Assembly: GCF_963676485.1 (NCBI RefSeq)
Contig: NZ_OY781114.1
Coordinates: forward strand, 1,820,501 to 1,884,500
Length of the DNA: 64,000 nucleotides
Origin: an uncultured Cohaesibacter sp.
Lineage (GTDB): Bacteria > Pseudomonadota > Alphaproteobacteria > Rhizobiales > Cohaesibacteraceae
Direction of reading: 5' to 3'
Shown here: in pieces, positions 52,390 to 62,038 of the stretch
Position numbering within the stretch: position 1 is the stretch's first letter
How the letters are laid out: each line of letters opens with the position of its first letter
Translations under genes and position numbers: made by a program
Notes under the pieces: generated by a model
What the model was told of the DNA's origin: nothing
The model's input: the letters and a program-made list of their open reading frames with translations, nothing else
Database searches by the model: none

Positions 52390-52920
52390 GTGAACGCAGA
52401 CGAGATCCAATTTTGTTATCATGAGAGCCCGATTGGCCCCTTGCTTCTCAGCGGTATTGAAGACTGTTTGTATGCGCTCTCCTTTCCCGTCGATGGAGAG
52501 GGACTCCCAGCCGACAGCATGTGGCGTGAAAATCCTGCCAGCTTCGCGAATGCGCGCCGTGAGCTTGACGCCTATTTCGAAAAGAAGCTTGAGCGTTTCA
52601 CCATATCCTATCTGCTCAGAGGGTCGCAGTTCCAGCTATCTGTCTGGCGTGCCCTTTCCTCCATTCCCTATGGTTCTTTTGTCAGCTATGGGGAGATTGC
52701 CAAGCGGGTCGGCAAGCCAAAAGGCGCCCAGGCCGTCGGTATGGCCAACCATGCCAATCCCTTGCCGATCATCATCCCCTGTCATCGAGTGATTGGAGCG
52801 GACGGTTCCATGGTTGGTTTCGGAGGCGGGATAGATTTAAAGCGCTGGCTTTTGACCCATGAAGGGATCACCCTTGGACAGACGACTAGCAGCCCCGGAC
52901 AGCTTGGCTTTGCGTTTTGA
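52390..52920 (+). CDS. ogt: Methylated-DNA--protein-cysteine methyltransferase
   Basis: Suicide repair protein removing O6-alkyl groups from guanine (176 residues). The acceptor cysteine is C131 in IIPCHRVIG, preceded by the helix-turn-helix QLSVWRALSSIPYGSFVSYGEIAKRVG in parts and followed by VGFGGGIDLKRWLL. The start is GTG 52390 with an AGGA box about seven bases upstream. It lies between comM (divergent) and a convergent membrane methyltransferase-like gene. Confidence 0.93.
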   Translation: MNADEIQFCYHESPIGPLLLSGIEDCLYALSFPVDGEGLPADSMWRENPASFANARRELDAYFEKKLERFTISYLLRGSQFQLSVWRALSSIPYGSFVSYGEIAKRVGKPKGAQAVGMANHANPLPIIIPCHRVIGADGSMVGFGGGIDLKRWLLTHEGITLGQTTSSPGQLGFAF

Positions 52921-52940
52921 CCCCTTAGACCGTTGTCCAT

Positions 52941-53441
52941 TCAAAGCCAGCGGCGGGTTTGCGCACAATAGTCGGTATAGATTTCGCCAAATTCAGCCTT
53001 GAGATAAGCCTCCTCGCGCGGAATGACGAAGCGATCAAGATAGAAAAACATGACAAGCGTGGCGAACAGGAATGGAACGCTGTCAAACAATATGATCCCT
53101 GCAAATAGCATCACCACAAAGCCCACATACATGGGATTGCGGCTGAATCGGAAGGCGCCGTCGCTCACCAGAGTTGAAGCGGCAACGGCTGTATTGGCGC
53201 TGGTTCCGATCAGATGAAAATGCACAAAGCCCCAGCCCATGAAAGCAAAGCCTGCCGCACCTATTAGAAAGCCGCAAACAACAAGAGCAAAAATGGGAAT
53301 GCCCAGGGCAGAGAGCGGACCGACAGAATGGAAATAGACCCATTCCAGTGCCAACGCGCCAACGCCACACAAAACAAAGATCAGCGGCGGAATGGCAATG
53401 CGGATGCCCGGAGATGTTGGCTTGTTCGTTTCGGCATGCAT
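52941..53441 (-). CDS. Isoprenylcysteine carboxyl methyltransferase-like membrane protein
   Basis: 166-residue integral membrane protein with four hydrophobic segments and the ICMT/PEMT-type C-terminal signature: FRFSRNPMYVGFVVMLF for cofactor binding, then RFVIPREEAYLKAEFGEIYTDYCAQTRRW. Members methylate small or lipid substrates with SAM; the substrate here is unknown. ATG 53441 (MHAETNKP) is preferred over the ATG at 53483 because an AAAGAG box precedes it and the first extra residues are unconserved. Confidence 0.85.
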   Translation of the reverse strand: MHAETNKPTSPGIRIAIPPLIFVLCGVGALALEWVYFHSVGPLSALGIPIFALVVCGFLIGAAGFAFMGWGFVHFHLIGTSANTAVAASTLVSDGAFRFSRNPMYVGFVVMLFAGIILFDSVPFLFATLVMFFYLDRFVIPREEAYLKAEFGEIYTDYCAQTRRWL

Positions 53442-53560
53442 GATCGTGGGCTCTTTCCCTTGTCTTGAAGCACTTCCCCGCAAAGAGTGAGAGGACGTCT
53501 CCTGTCGGTCACCAAAGAATGACCCGTCACAGACAGCCCAAAACCGGACATGGCAAAGGG

Positions 53561-54754
53561 CTAATCTTCCAGTAGATATTCATAGCGCTGATCTGTGAGA
53601 GTCTTCAAGAAGGCGACCAGCGCCTTGATCCGTCGCTCATCGAGCGCTGGACCATCGGTCAGCTTTTCCATATCGATTGTCCCGGCCACTTCCGGTTCGC
53701 CCCAAGGCTCATTGGTTTCCGGATTGATCGAGGCACTTTCTGCCCGTGAGTTATATTTATTATAGAAGCGGATCACCGTTTCAAGATCGTTGAACACCCC
53801 GTTATGCATGTAAGGTCCGGTTACGGCCACATTGCGCAAGGTGCTGGTCTTGTAGGTGCCATCCCATTTCTTGTCCGTCACATGGGGATTGTTTTCCAAA
53901 AGACCATGATCGACGAAATCGGCTTTCGATCCGTTGGCTGCCCGCAGAGCCTTATGCGCAGGCACGCCGATGTTGAAATATTGGTAGTTGGTGAAGGTTT
54001 CCTTCTCCATACCGGGCCTTGGACGCAACTGATGGCACTGGTTGCAATTGGTAAATTGTTGGGAGAAGAACAAGGTCCGCCCCAATTCCTCTTCGCGGGT
54101 AAATTCGGCTTCCCCGCGCAAATAGCGATCATATTTGGAATCAAACGGGCTGAAAAATTCCGTACGCTCGAAAGCGGCGATGGCCTCCGTCATGGCCCGG
54201 TAGGCCCGCTCTGGGTCTTTGAATATGCCATCGCCATATAGCAGCTTGAAGCCGTTGACATATTCCTCATTTTCCTTGAGCCGGGCGACAACAGAAGCCT
54301 TGTCCGGCATGCCCATTTCTATGGGGTTAAGCGGCGGTCCCCCCGCCTGCCCTTCCAGATCCGGCTCTCGCCCATCGTGAAACTGGCCACCGACATAGAG
54401 GCCCTCTTCATTGAGATGGAATTTCGGACTGAAGGCGGCATAACTCGCTGTCGGGGCATTGCGATCTCCAACCGATTGATCATCATCGCCCAGAGACGCC
54501 GCTCGTCCAGCAAGCCCATCAAGACCATTGGGGCGCGGATCGGCAAACCCCACATCCGGTGAATGACAGGTCGCGCAGGCCTGATTGCGATTTCTGGATA
54601 GATTTTCGTCAAAAAACAGCGCCGCGCCAAGGCCTTCCAGCGTTGCCTTGTCATCAGGCAAGGTCGGTAGCTCTTCGGCAACGGCCATCGTAGCCGCAAG
54701 GGTAGATACCGAGACGCACAGGGCCATCACCCGCAGCTTTTCCAGTCGGGACAT
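53561..54754 (-). CDS. Di-heme cytochrome c peroxidase (MauG/CCP family)
   Basis: Periplasmic di-heme protein of 397 residues. Signal peptide VMALCVSVSTLAATMAVAE; two heme c sites C60-ATC-H64 and C237-NQC-H241. Family segments such as GLGAALFFDENLSRN, FADPRPNG, GRTLFFSQQFTNC and TSTLRNVAVTGPYMHNG are seen. Classical members reduce peroxide with cytochrome c; MauG-like members modify proteins. With no mau genes near, peroxidase is the simpler assumption. GAGG five bases before ATG 54754 decides the start. Confidence 0.9.
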   Translation of the reverse strand: MSRLEKLRVMALCVSVSTLAATMAVAEELPTLPDDKATLEGLGAALFFDENLSRNRNQACATCHSPDVGFADPRPNGLDGLAGRAASLGDDDQSVGDRNAPTASYAAFSPKFHLNEEGLYVGGQFHDGREPDLEGQAGGPPLNPIEMGMPDKASVVARLKENEEYVNGFKLLYGDGIFKDPERAYRAMTEAIAAFERTEFFSPFDSKYDRYLRGEAEFTREEELGRTLFFSQQFTNCNQCHQLRPRPGMEKETFTNYQYFNIGVPAHKALRAANGSKADFVDHGLLENNPHVTDKKWDGTYKTSTLRNVAVTGPYMHNGVFNDLETVIRFYNKYNSRAESASINPETNEPWGEPEVAGTIDMEKLTDGPALDERRIKALVAFLKTLTDQRYEYLLED

Positions 54755-54899
54755 ACTATCCTCATTCAAAGCATAGCGGCTGGCTGGTCACACCAGACGC
54801 AAGACAAATGCGGTCCTTCTAGTCTCTAGACGTAGATACACATATGTCCTGCAACTGGTCAAGCTTTGTCAAAAAGGCTCCAGAACTGGAACCCTTTTA

Positions 54900-55853
54900 T
54901 CAAGCGCGTTTGGCTTCGATTGCGTCCCAAACCATGGCGGCAACATCGATGCCTGAGAGATTCTGGATGGACCGGATGCCCGTCGGAGAGGTCACGTTGA
55001 TTTCGGTGAGATAGCCACCGATCACATCGATGCCGACCAGAATGAAGCCCATTTCCTTGAGTGCAGGCCCGATTCGGTCACAGATTTCCTTTTCGCGATC
55101 CGTCAGCTCCGTTTTGGCTGCGGCCCCACCACGCACCATGTTGGAGCGCAGATCGTCATCGGCCGGAATACGATTGACCGCGCCCGCGGCTTTGCCATCG
55201 ACCAGAAGAATGCGTTTGTCGCCGGCCTTCACGTCAGGCAGGAATTTCTGAGCAACCCATGGCTCACGGAAAATGTCGCCAAACAGCGCCACCAGAGACC
55301 CGAAATTCTGATCTTCTTTGCCCAGACGGAAAACCGCCGCACCGCCATGGCCATAAAGCGGCTTCATCACGATGTCGCCATGCTTTTCCTTGAAGGCGCG
55401 CAATTCATCTTCCGAGCGGGTGATGATGGTTGGCGGCATCAGGTCGGGAAACTGGGTGACAAAAATCTTCTCGGGCGCATTGCGCACATTGGCCGGATCG
55501 TTGACCACCAATGTTTTGGGATGAATCCGCTCCAGCATATGGGTGGCGGAAATATAGTTCAGGTCAAATGGCGGATCCTGACGCATGTGAATGACGTCAA
55601 ACTCGGCCAGATTGGTGCGCACGGCATCCCCGAGGGTGAAGTGGCTTCCTGCTTCGTCCCGCACTTCAACCGGCTCGACCGCGGCAAAGACCTCGCCATT
55701 TTCCATGGCCATGCTATCGACCGTGTAGTGGAAGATCTCATACCCGCGCTTCTGCGCTTCCAGCATCATGGCAAAGGTGGAATCCCCTGCAATGTTAATG
55801 CCCTTGATGTGATCCATTTGAAACGCGACTTTGAGTGTGCGCGACTGAGCCAT
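54900..55853 (-). CDS. gshB: Glutathione synthetase
   Basis: ATP-grasp ligase joining gamma-glutamylcysteine and glycine (317 residues). Seen: [22 protein letters not shown] in parts, [35 protein letters not shown], the ATP-grasp [12 protein letters not shown] and the metal-binding [20 protein letters not shown] in parts. It follows yraN/rsmI on the same strand in the usual order. Confidence 0.96.
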   Translation of the reverse strand: MAQSRTLKVAFQMDHIKGINIAGDSTFAMMLEAQKRGYEIFHYTVDSMAMENGEVFAAVEPVEVRDEAGSHFTLGDAVRTNLAEFDVIHMRQDPPFDLNYISATHMLERIHPKTLVVNDPANVRNAPEKIFVTQFPDLMPPTIITRSEDELRAFKEKHGDIVMKPLYGHGGAAVFRLGKEDQNFGSLVALFGDIFREPWVAQKFLPDVKAGDKRILLVDGKAAGAVNRIPADDDLRSNMVRGGAAAKTELTDREKEICDRIGPALKEMGFILVGIDVIGGYLTEINVTSPTGIRSIQNLSGIDVAAMVWDAIEAKRA

Positions 55854-55991
55854 GACGGATGCTCCGGCTTGAGAATATCGGGATGGTCCGGAGCGTTGGT
55901 CCGGAAGAAAGTGTCAGATCCTATATGTCCGCTTTGAAAGGATATTTCAAGGTGCCGTTTGGCTGGACCACCGACTATGAGCAGACATCCC

Positions 55992-56408
55992 TCAAAAGGC
56001 CTCGAATGCCGCTTCCAGATGAGACCAGCGAGGCACGGGGCCAGACCCTTTGGCAAAGGCCATGATGTCGAACCGATAGCTGCCGACGCTTTGGTCTTCA
56101 AACTGCGCAATATAGGCACTGGCAGCGGCCACAATACGGCTCTGATTGCGGGGGGTTATGGCGTAAAGCGCGTCATCCAAACGGTCACGGTATTTGACTT
56201 CGAGAAAGACGATGAGGTCATCCTTTCTGCAAATGAGATCGATCTCGCCGCCTTGCGCCTTGTAGCGTCGTTTGATGATCTCATAGCCCTTGGCCCGCAT
56301 GATCCAGCCTGCCCAGCGCTCAACACGCACGCCCCGCTCATAGCTTTCCTTGCGGTGTTGGGCCTTCCCGGCTTTTCGTTTGGGTCTTAAGGGCTGCAAA
56401 CCTGTCAT
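55992..56408 (-). CDS. YraN/UPF0102-family nuclease-like protein
   Basis: 138-residue protein with a PD-(D/E)xK-type core: GYEIIKRRYKAQGGEIDLI, then IVFLEVKYR, the usual E-x-D and E-x-K catalytic pattern. It starts five bases after rsmI and belongs to the conserved rsmI-yraN pair. The cellular function is not firmly known; a Holliday-junction-like endonuclease fold is inferred for the family. Confidence 0.9.
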   Translation of the reverse strand: MTGLQPLRPKRKAGKAQHRKESYERGVRVERWAGWIMRAKGYEIIKRRYKAQGGEIDLICRKDDLIVFLEVKYRDRLDDALYAITPRNQSRIVAAASAYIAQFEDQSVGSYRFDIMAFAKGSGPVPRWSHLEAAFEAF

Positions 56409-56412
56409 CGGC

Positions 56413-57408
56413 CTATGCCTTGTCTTTATCAGCCATAGCGTCTTTCAGGCTTTGGGCGCGCTTGTAGATGTCGTTTTTCTTAGCGCCAACCTTCTGGGCG
56501 ATCTCACCGGAGAGCGCTTTGATATGATGGCCCTCGCTCAGACCGTTGATGATCATTGCATCGATATCGCCATCGTCGGGTGCTTTTTCTTCTGCCGGGC
56601 CCAGCAGAACCACGGCCTCTCCCCTTGGTGCGTCGGCAGTGACATAATGCTCGGCCAGGTCGCCGAGCGTGCCGCGATGGAATTCTTCAAATTTCTTGGT
56701 AAGCTCTCGTGCGATAACCACTTGCCGCCCAGCGCCCAGATGCTCCGCCATAGCAGGCAGAACCGCGCCAAGGCGGCGAGGGCTTTCATAAAAGACCAGC
56801 GTGCCGGGGATATTCTTGAGATCCGCGAGCTTACGACTTCTGGCGCCAGCCTTCTGGGGCAGAAAACCGGCAAAATGGATTTGATCCGTGGGAAGCCCGC
56901 TGGCAACCAGCGCTGAAAGCATGGCCGACGCGCCGGGGATGGGCACCACATTGTGTCCTGCATCGAGCATATCAGCCACAAGTTTGTATCCGGGGTCCGA
57001 AAGCAACGGCGTACCCGCATCGGAAATCAGCGCCACCGCTTTTCCCTCTTCGAGCGCATTGAGCAAATAGGGGCGCTGCTTGTCTGCATTATGCTCATGA
57101 TAGGTGATAAGGCGGGTATGAATGCCATAATGGGTCAGCAGCTTTCGCGAAACGCGGGTGTCTTCGCAGGCGATGATATCGCATCCGGCCAGTGTCTCCA
57201 GCGCACGCACTGTCATGTCCTTCAAATTCCCGATCGGAGTGGCCACGATATAGAGCGCAGAAGCAAGGCTCGGAGCCCGTTGCTTGGCACCAAGCAGAAT
57301 GAAATCCCTGCGGGCAGTGTCGCCAGCGCCTTGTAGCTCTTCTTTGAGAACGGCAAGCGATGATCCGTCAGCGTCATCTGCATGGGCGTTTTTGTCTGTT
57401 TCGTTCAT
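56413..57408 (-). CDS. rsmI: 16S rRNA (cytidine(1402)-2'-O)-methyltransferase
   Basis: Methylates the ribose of C1402 in the decoding centre of 16S rRNA (331 residues). Seen: YIVATPIGNLKDMTVRALE, CEDTRVSRKLLTHYGI, ALISDAGTPLLSDPGYKLV, PIPGASAMLSAL and FYESPRRLGAVL; a C-terminal Lys-rich extension (PRGEAVVLLGPAEEKAPDDG onward) is typical in the group. It faces the LpoA-like lipoprotein gene, reproducing the widespread yraL-yraM arrangement. Confidence 0.96.
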   Translation of the reverse strand: MNETDKNAHADDADGSSLAVLKEELQGAGDTARRDFILLGAKQRAPSLASALYIVATPIGNLKDMTVRALETLAGCDIIACEDTRVSRKLLTHYGIHTRLITYHEHNADKQRPYLLNALEEGKAVALISDAGTPLLSDPGYKLVADMLDAGHNVVPIPGASAMLSALVASGLPTDQIHFAGFLPQKAGARSRKLADLKNIPGTLVFYESPRRLGAVLPAMAEHLGAGRQVVIARELTKKFEEFHRGTLGDLAEHYVTADAPRGEAVVLLGPAEEKAPDDGDIDAMIINGLSEGHHIKALSGEIAQKVGAKKNDIYKRAQSLKDAMADKDKA

Positions 57409-57792
57409 CTCTTCCGCTTTCCTGTTGGCCTATCGGTGGGTTTATACCGGTACCACCGAGCCGCAAAGCCCCTGTTGCTGCGTTTCAGCATGTCACACCA
57501 CAGCCTGCCTGTCGTGTGAATTGCCGGGGTGATTCGCGACAAATAGGCCACAGTTTCATTGAAATATCACACATTTCCGTGTCCGCTCTCCAAGGCGCTT
57601 GTTATCAAACCATAATTCTGACAAATCAAGGAATCAAACAAGCTTCGTTGTTGGGATGATTTTGAGAGTTGCATTCGTGCATAGATAGCTCTTTACGGAC
57701 CCCTTCGAATGTGCTGCCATAGGCCCATTCAGCTCCACCATTCAAACGATGCAAATCAATACGGACATGTGGTCTGATTTGGAGGCCAGAAA
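57409..57792. other. Divergent region between rsmI and the lipoprotein gene
   Basis: 384 bases with no gene seen. It carries the dyad TCGGTGG / CCACCGA (57433-57459, 13-base loop) close to the rsmI start. Promoters for both genes must lie here; I cannot identify them with confidence. Confidence 0.45.
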
Positions 57793-59067
57793 TTGATAGG
57801 TTTTTTTCGCTCGTCACCTGACGCTCAACCGCTCCTGCACAGGCTGATCCGTCACACAATTTCCGGCGCCGTGATTGGCGCTGCGTCGCTGCTTGCTGCC
57901 TGTAATCCGACAACGCTTTCGGGCCCCGGATTCGGAACCGGCACCAACCAGCCATTGACCATTGCCGAGCCAACAGGCGAAGTGCTTGGGTCTGGCTCCG
58001 TGCGTGTGGCGCTGCTGACGCCTTCCTCAGCGCAGGGCGTGTTCGGACAAACAGGCCAGGCGCTCAGAAATGCGGCTGCCATGGCACTGCAGGACTACAG
58101 CTCTGCCGATTTGCAGGTGATCGTGAAGGATGTTGGCCAAAACACCAGTGGCGCGTCCCAGCAGGCCAGCCAGGCCCTGGCTGAAGGTGCTCAGCTGGTC
58201 ATCGGACCGCTGCGCTCTGATGCGGTCAAAAGGGCAGGCATGGTGCTCAAGCCAGCCGGGGTCCCGATGATTGCCTTCACAACAGACACCGGCGCTGCCG
58301 CTCAAGGGGTCTATCTCATCAATTTCACACCTGAAAATGATGTCGAGCGCATTATTTCCTATGCGGCATCTCGGGGAAAACGCAGCATCGCTGCCATGGT
58401 CCCCCAGACACCTTACGGAAATATCGTCGAAGCTTCGCTGCGCCAGAATGCCGCCCGCCACGGCATGCGCGTCATGACCATCGAGAATTACAAATCGGGC
58501 AGCAAACCTGATCCATTCGGTTTGCAGAAGGCCGCTGAACAGATTGCCAAGGTCAAGGATCAAATCGACACGATCTTTATTCCCGAAGGGGATGCAGCGG
58601 TTTCCGCAACCCAGCTTCTTGCCGGGCAGGGGGTTCGCAACAAGTCCGTTACCTTCCTTGGCACCGGCCAGTGGGATCAACCAGCCATTGCGCGTGAACC
58701 CATGTTGACGGGTGCCTGGTATCCTGCCGCTCCAAAGGTCTTGCGCAATCTTGATGGTCGCACCATCGGGTTTGAGAGCTTTGCCAACCGCTATGCCGCC
58801 CAATTCGGTTCACAGCCTCCGCGCGTGGCCTCATTGGCGTATGACAGCGTCATTCTGGCAGCCGCTCTTGTGGCCCAGTCTGGTGACCGTCGCTTCTCAC
58901 CGCAGACCCTGACCGATCCGAATGGCTTCATCGGCTTTGGTGATGGCTTCTTCCGCTTCCGTGCGGATGGCACATCCCAACGCGGCCTCGCAATCATGGA
59001 AATTTCCGATGGCAACGCAAGGATCATCGATGAAGCGCCCATGTCCGCAGCAGGCCTGCCGCACTAA
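57793..59067 (+). CDS. LpoA-like lipoprotein / penicillin-binding protein activator
   Basis: 424-residue lipoprotein with a type I periplasmic-binding fold (Leu/Ile/Val-binding type). A lipobox ends at C37 (SLLAAC). Seen: VRVALLTPSSAQGVFGQTGQALRNAAAMAL in parts, GAQLVIGPLRSDAVKRAG, and NFTPENDVERIISYAASRGKRSI in parts. Relatives opposite rsmI are annotated as activators of class A penicillin-binding proteins at the outer membrane. The start is TTG 57793: a perfect GGAGG lies seven bases upstream. It ends in a bidirectional terminator. Confidence 0.88.
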   Translation: MIGFFRSSPDAQPLLHRLIRHTISGAVIGAASLLAACNPTTLSGPGFGTGTNQPLTIAEPTGEVLGSGSVRVALLTPSSAQGVFGQTGQALRNAAAMALQDYSSADLQVIVKDVGQNTSGASQQASQALAEGAQLVIGPLRSDAVKRAGMVLKPAGVPMIAFTTDTGAAAQGVYLINFTPENDVERIISYAASRGKRSIAAMVPQTPYGNIVEASLRQNAARHGMRVMTIENYKSGSKPDPFGLQKAAEQIAKVKDQIDTIFIPEGDAAVSATQLLAGQGVRNKSVTFLGTGQWDQPAIAREPMLTGAWYPAAPKVLRNLDGRTIGFESFANRYAAQFGSQPPRVASLAYDSVILAAALVAQSGDRRFSPQTLTDPNGFIGFGDGFFRFRADGTSQRGLAIMEISDGNARIIDEAPMSAAGLPH

Positions 59068-59084
59068 GGTTGCGCTATAGAATG

Positions 59085-59114
59085 AAAAAGGGAGCCATCT
59101 GGCTCCCTTTTTTG
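59085..59114. terminator. Bidirectional terminator between the lipoprotein gene and hemW
   Basis: AAAAAGGGAGCC / GGCTCCCTTTTT 12-bp perfect stem with a four-base loop and T-runs on both strands, serving two converging genes. Confidence 0.92.
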
Positions 59115-59143
59115 TGCTCGCCTTTTATGAGCAACGCAAGGCA

Positions 59144-60358
59144 TCATGCGCTCGCCAAATCGGCCACCAATGCATTGAGAACGAGAAAGCCTGCGCGTGT
59201 GGCACCAATGCGGTTGCCTTTTCGCACCAGCAGCCCTTCGCCCACCAACCAGTCGATGCGTGCCTCATCAAGCTTGCGACCGGCCAGTCTTTCATAGCGT
59301 TCAAGGTCTATGCCCTCCTTGACACGCAAGCCCATGATGAGAAATTCATCGCTTTGTTCTTCAAGGGTCAGGATCTCTTCTTCGATCGCACCCGTGCCCT
59401 GTTGCTCAACATGCTTCAGCCAGCTCTCGGGGTGCCGTTCGTTGCTGGTAGCAAGCCTGCCATTGGCCAGCTGCAGCCGTCCATGCGCCCCGGCCCCAAC
59501 GCCGACGTAGTCCCCATACCGCCAATAGGTCAGATTGTGGCGGGATTCATAGCCCGGGCGGGCATGGTTGGAGATTTCATAAGCAGGCATCCCGTGCATT
59601 TCCAGCCGCTCATGGGTCATTTCATAAAGCGCCACCGATGTGTCTTCATCCGGGAGTTCGAACCTGCCATTGCGATAGAGCGCAAAGAAGGGCGTGTCCT
59701 GCTCGATGGTGAGCTGATAGAGCGACAGATGATCGGCTGCCAGTGCGATGGCCTCATCCAGTTCCTTGGCCCAGGCCTCTGGCGTTTGATGGGGGCGAGC
59801 ATAGATGAGATCAAACGACATGCGGTCAAAATGCTTTTGCGCCAGTTTAATGGCAGCCTTGGCCTCATCGGCGCTATGCATCCGGCCCAGAAAACGCAAT
59901 TGGTCATCATAGAGGGATTGCACACCTAGCGAGACGCGATTGACACCCGCGCTGGCATAGCCTCTGAAATGCTCCGCTTCAACCGAGGTGGGGTTGGCCT
60001 CAAGGGTGATCTCGGCGTCTGGTGCCACGGTCCAGAGATCGGCGATGGTGTCAAGCAGCCGGCCCACGATAGCAGGCTGCATCAGTGAGGGCGTGCCGCC
60101 ACCGAAAAAGACTGAGGTTACAGGTACATTTCGCCTTGCCCCCTTGATGCGATCTGCATAAAGACCAAGCTCGGCGATCATGGCAGAGGCAAAGCGCTCC
60201 TGATCCACCGGCTGGTGGCGCACATGGGAGTTGAAATCGCAATAGGGGCATTTGGCCTTGCAGAAAGGCCAATGCAAATAAATGCCAAAGCCGGGATTGT
60301 CTGGTCCCGGCTTTGAAAGACTTCGCTTGTCAGGGTGCATAAGCTCACCTGTCACCAT
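59144..60358 (-). CDS. hemW: Radical SAM heme chaperone HemW
   Basis: 404-residue radical SAM protein that delivers heme; related to oxygen-independent coproporphyrinogen oxidase (HemN). The 4Fe-4S motif is C33-x3-C37-x2-C40 in WPFCKAKCPYCDF. SVFFGGGTPSLM, ITLEANPTSVEAEHF and GVNRVSLGVQS follow; the C-terminal HemW-type domain is present. The extra HemN N-terminal trip-wire segment is absent, favouring HemW. It lies six bases after rdgB. Confidence 0.94.
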   Translation of the reverse strand: MVTGELMHPDKRSLSKPGPDNPGFGIYLHWPFCKAKCPYCDFNSHVRHQPVDQERFASAMIAELGLYADRIKGARRNVPVTSVFFGGGTPSLMQPAIVGRLLDTIADLWTVAPDAEITLEANPTSVEAEHFRGYASAGVNRVSLGVQSLYDDQLRFLGRMHSADEAKAAIKLAQKHFDRMSFDLIYARPHQTPEAWAKELDEAIALAADHLSLYQLTIEQDTPFFALYRNGRFELPDEDTSVALYEMTHERLEMHGMPAYEISNHARPGYESRHNLTYWRYGDYVGVGAGAHGRLQLANGRLATSNERHPESWLKHVEQQGTGAIEEEILTLEEQSDEFLIMGLRVKEGIDLERYERLAGRKLDEARIDWLVGEGLLVRKGNRIGATRAGFLVLNALVADLASA

Positions 60359-60364
60359 GGGGGA

Positions 60365-61006
60365 TTACCCTTCAAGGCACGCATCGGAAAAAAGCTTGAA
60401 GGCGCGGGACCGATGGGACAGGGCCTTGTCTTCACCCGGCTTCCATCCATGTTTCTGGTCCGGCTCCATTTCACCAAAGGTGATATCAAAGCCCTCGGGC
60501 TGGAACATGGGATCATACCCAAAGCCCTTCTCTCCGCGCGGTGGCCAAACGGCAACCCCTTCCACTTCACCGCGGAAGAAATGGGTTTCCCCATCTGGCC
60601 AGGCAAGGCAGAGCACCGCCACAAAACGGCATTTGCGTTTCTCTGGGGTGGTGGCCCCCAATGCCTGCAGCTTTTCTTCCACATTGCGCATGGCTTGGGC
60701 AAAATCCTTGTCGGGTCCCGCCCAGCGCGCTGAATAGATCCCCGGATCACCATCAAGCGCATCAACCGCAAAGCCCGAATCATCGGCCAGCGCTGGCAAT
60801 CCGGTTGCCTTGGCCGCAGCCATGGCCTTGAGTTCCGCATTGGCTTCAAAGGTCGTGCCCGTTTCTTCGGGCTCTTCCAGATCCAGCTCGGTTGCCGTCT
60901 TGATGCTGAGACCATAATGGCTGAGCAGATCCTTGATTTCCCGGATCTTGCCCTTGTTGTGGCTAGCCACAACAAGAGGCGTGTCAGCGGTTAATCTATT
61001 TGCCAT
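60365..61006 (-). CDS. rdgB: RdgB/HAM1 non-canonical purine NTP pyrophosphatase
   Basis: Cleans ITP, dITP and XTP from the nucleotide pool (213 residues). Seen: [50 protein letters not shown] in parts, GIYSARWAG, and [12 protein letters not shown]. It lies between rph and hemW on one strand, the usual order in Proteobacteria. Confidence 0.96.
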   Translation of the reverse strand: MANRLTADTPLVVASHNKGKIREIKDLLSHYGLSIKTATELDLEEPEETGTTFEANAELKAMAAAKATGLPALADDSGFAVDALDGDPGIYSARWAGPDKDFAQAMRNVEEKLQALGATTPEKRKCRFVAVLCLAWPDGETHFFRGEVEGVAVWPPRGEKGFGYDPMFQPEGFDITFGEMEPDQKHGWKPGEDKALSHRSRAFKLFSDACLEG

Positions 61007-61012
61007 CCGTGT

Positions 61013-61738
61013 TTACTCCTGAGGCTGGGCTTCAAGCTGCTGGGCAACCAGTTCTCCGATGCCTTTTTTGGCGAGGGCCATCAACTGGGCGAATTCATCT
61101 TCGGAGAAAGGCTCCCCTTCGGCGGTGCCCTGAATTTCCACAATGCCACCCTTACCGGTCATGACGAAGTTGGAATCGGTTTCCGCATCCGAATCTTCCA
61201 GATAGTCGAGATCCAGTACCGGTGTGCCGTTGTAAATACCGCAGGAAATGGCTGCAACCTGATCTTTCAGGATCTTTGCGTCTGCGGCAATCATGCCACG
61301 GGCCCGCATCCATTCGATGCAATCATTCAGTGCAACCCATGCACCGGTGATAGAGGCTGTGCGGGTGCCGCCATCGGCCTGGAGTACATCGCAGTCGATG
61401 GTGATCTGACGTTCGCCAAGGGCTTCCAGATCAACAACAGCGCGCAAAGAGCGGCCAATCAGACGCTGGATTTCCTGCGTGCGGCCAGATTGCTTGCCAG
61501 CGCTGGCCTCACGGCGCATGCGATCACCGGTAGCCCGGGGCAGCATGCCATATTCTGCGGTTACCCAACCACGATTCTGTCCGCGCAGCCAGGGCGGGAT
61601 ACGCTCTTCAAGGCTGGCAACGCACAATACGTGGGTATCGCCGCATTTGATCAGGCAAGAGCCCTCCGCGTGTTTGGAGACATTGCGTGTCATGGTGACG
61701 ACGCGTTTCTGGTCGGGATTCCGTTTGGAAGGGCGCAT
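61013..61738 (-). CDS. rph: Ribonuclease PH
   Basis: Phosphorolytic trimming of tRNA 3' ends (241 residues). Seen: [28 protein letters not shown] in parts, [16 protein letters not shown], the phosphate site [39 protein letters not shown] in parts, and [21 protein letters not shown] in parts. It is the first gene of rph-rdgB-hemW and faces hrcA. Confidence 0.97.
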   Translation of the reverse strand: MRPSKRNPDQKRVVTMTRNVSKHAEGSCLIKCGDTHVLCVASLEERIPPWLRGQNRGWVTAEYGMLPRATGDRMRREASAGKQSGRTQEIQRLIGRSLRAVVDLEALGERQITIDCDVLQADGGTRTASITGAWVALNDCIEWMRARGMIAADAKILKDQVAAISCGIYNGTPVLDLDYLEDSDAETDSNFVMTGKGGIVEIQGTAEGEPFSEDEFAQLMALAKKGIGELVAQQLEAQPQE

Positions 61739-62038
61739 TATGCTCTCCTGCCTTGCTTTCTTGTGATGTCAAAATAATGGGCACTCGGGGCTGTTTGCTG
61801 CCATGGACAGTTTTCCCTTGAATATTCGCACCTATATATCGTTATGCTAGGCATAGTCCAATTTGTGCGAGCGCCCTTGTGGCGTTTCCTTAAGCTTCTT
61901 AAAAGCGTCAGGAGCAGGTGACAAGGGGCGCTTGCAGCTTTTCATGCTTTTGGGGCATAAATGGAACAGTTGCCCAACCGCTTTGTGGCGCAATTGTCAA
62001 TCCGGCTGCTTTCGGGCGGCTTGAACACGGATATAGAA
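61739..62038. other. Divergent rph/hrcA control region
   Basis: About 300 bases (220 if hrcA starts at 61961). AT-rich around 61820-61860, with TTGAAT and TATGCT 19 bases apart as a weak promoter for hrcA. I looked for the CIRCE dyad TTAGCACTC-N9-GAGTGCTAA and did not find it. Confidence 0.45.
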
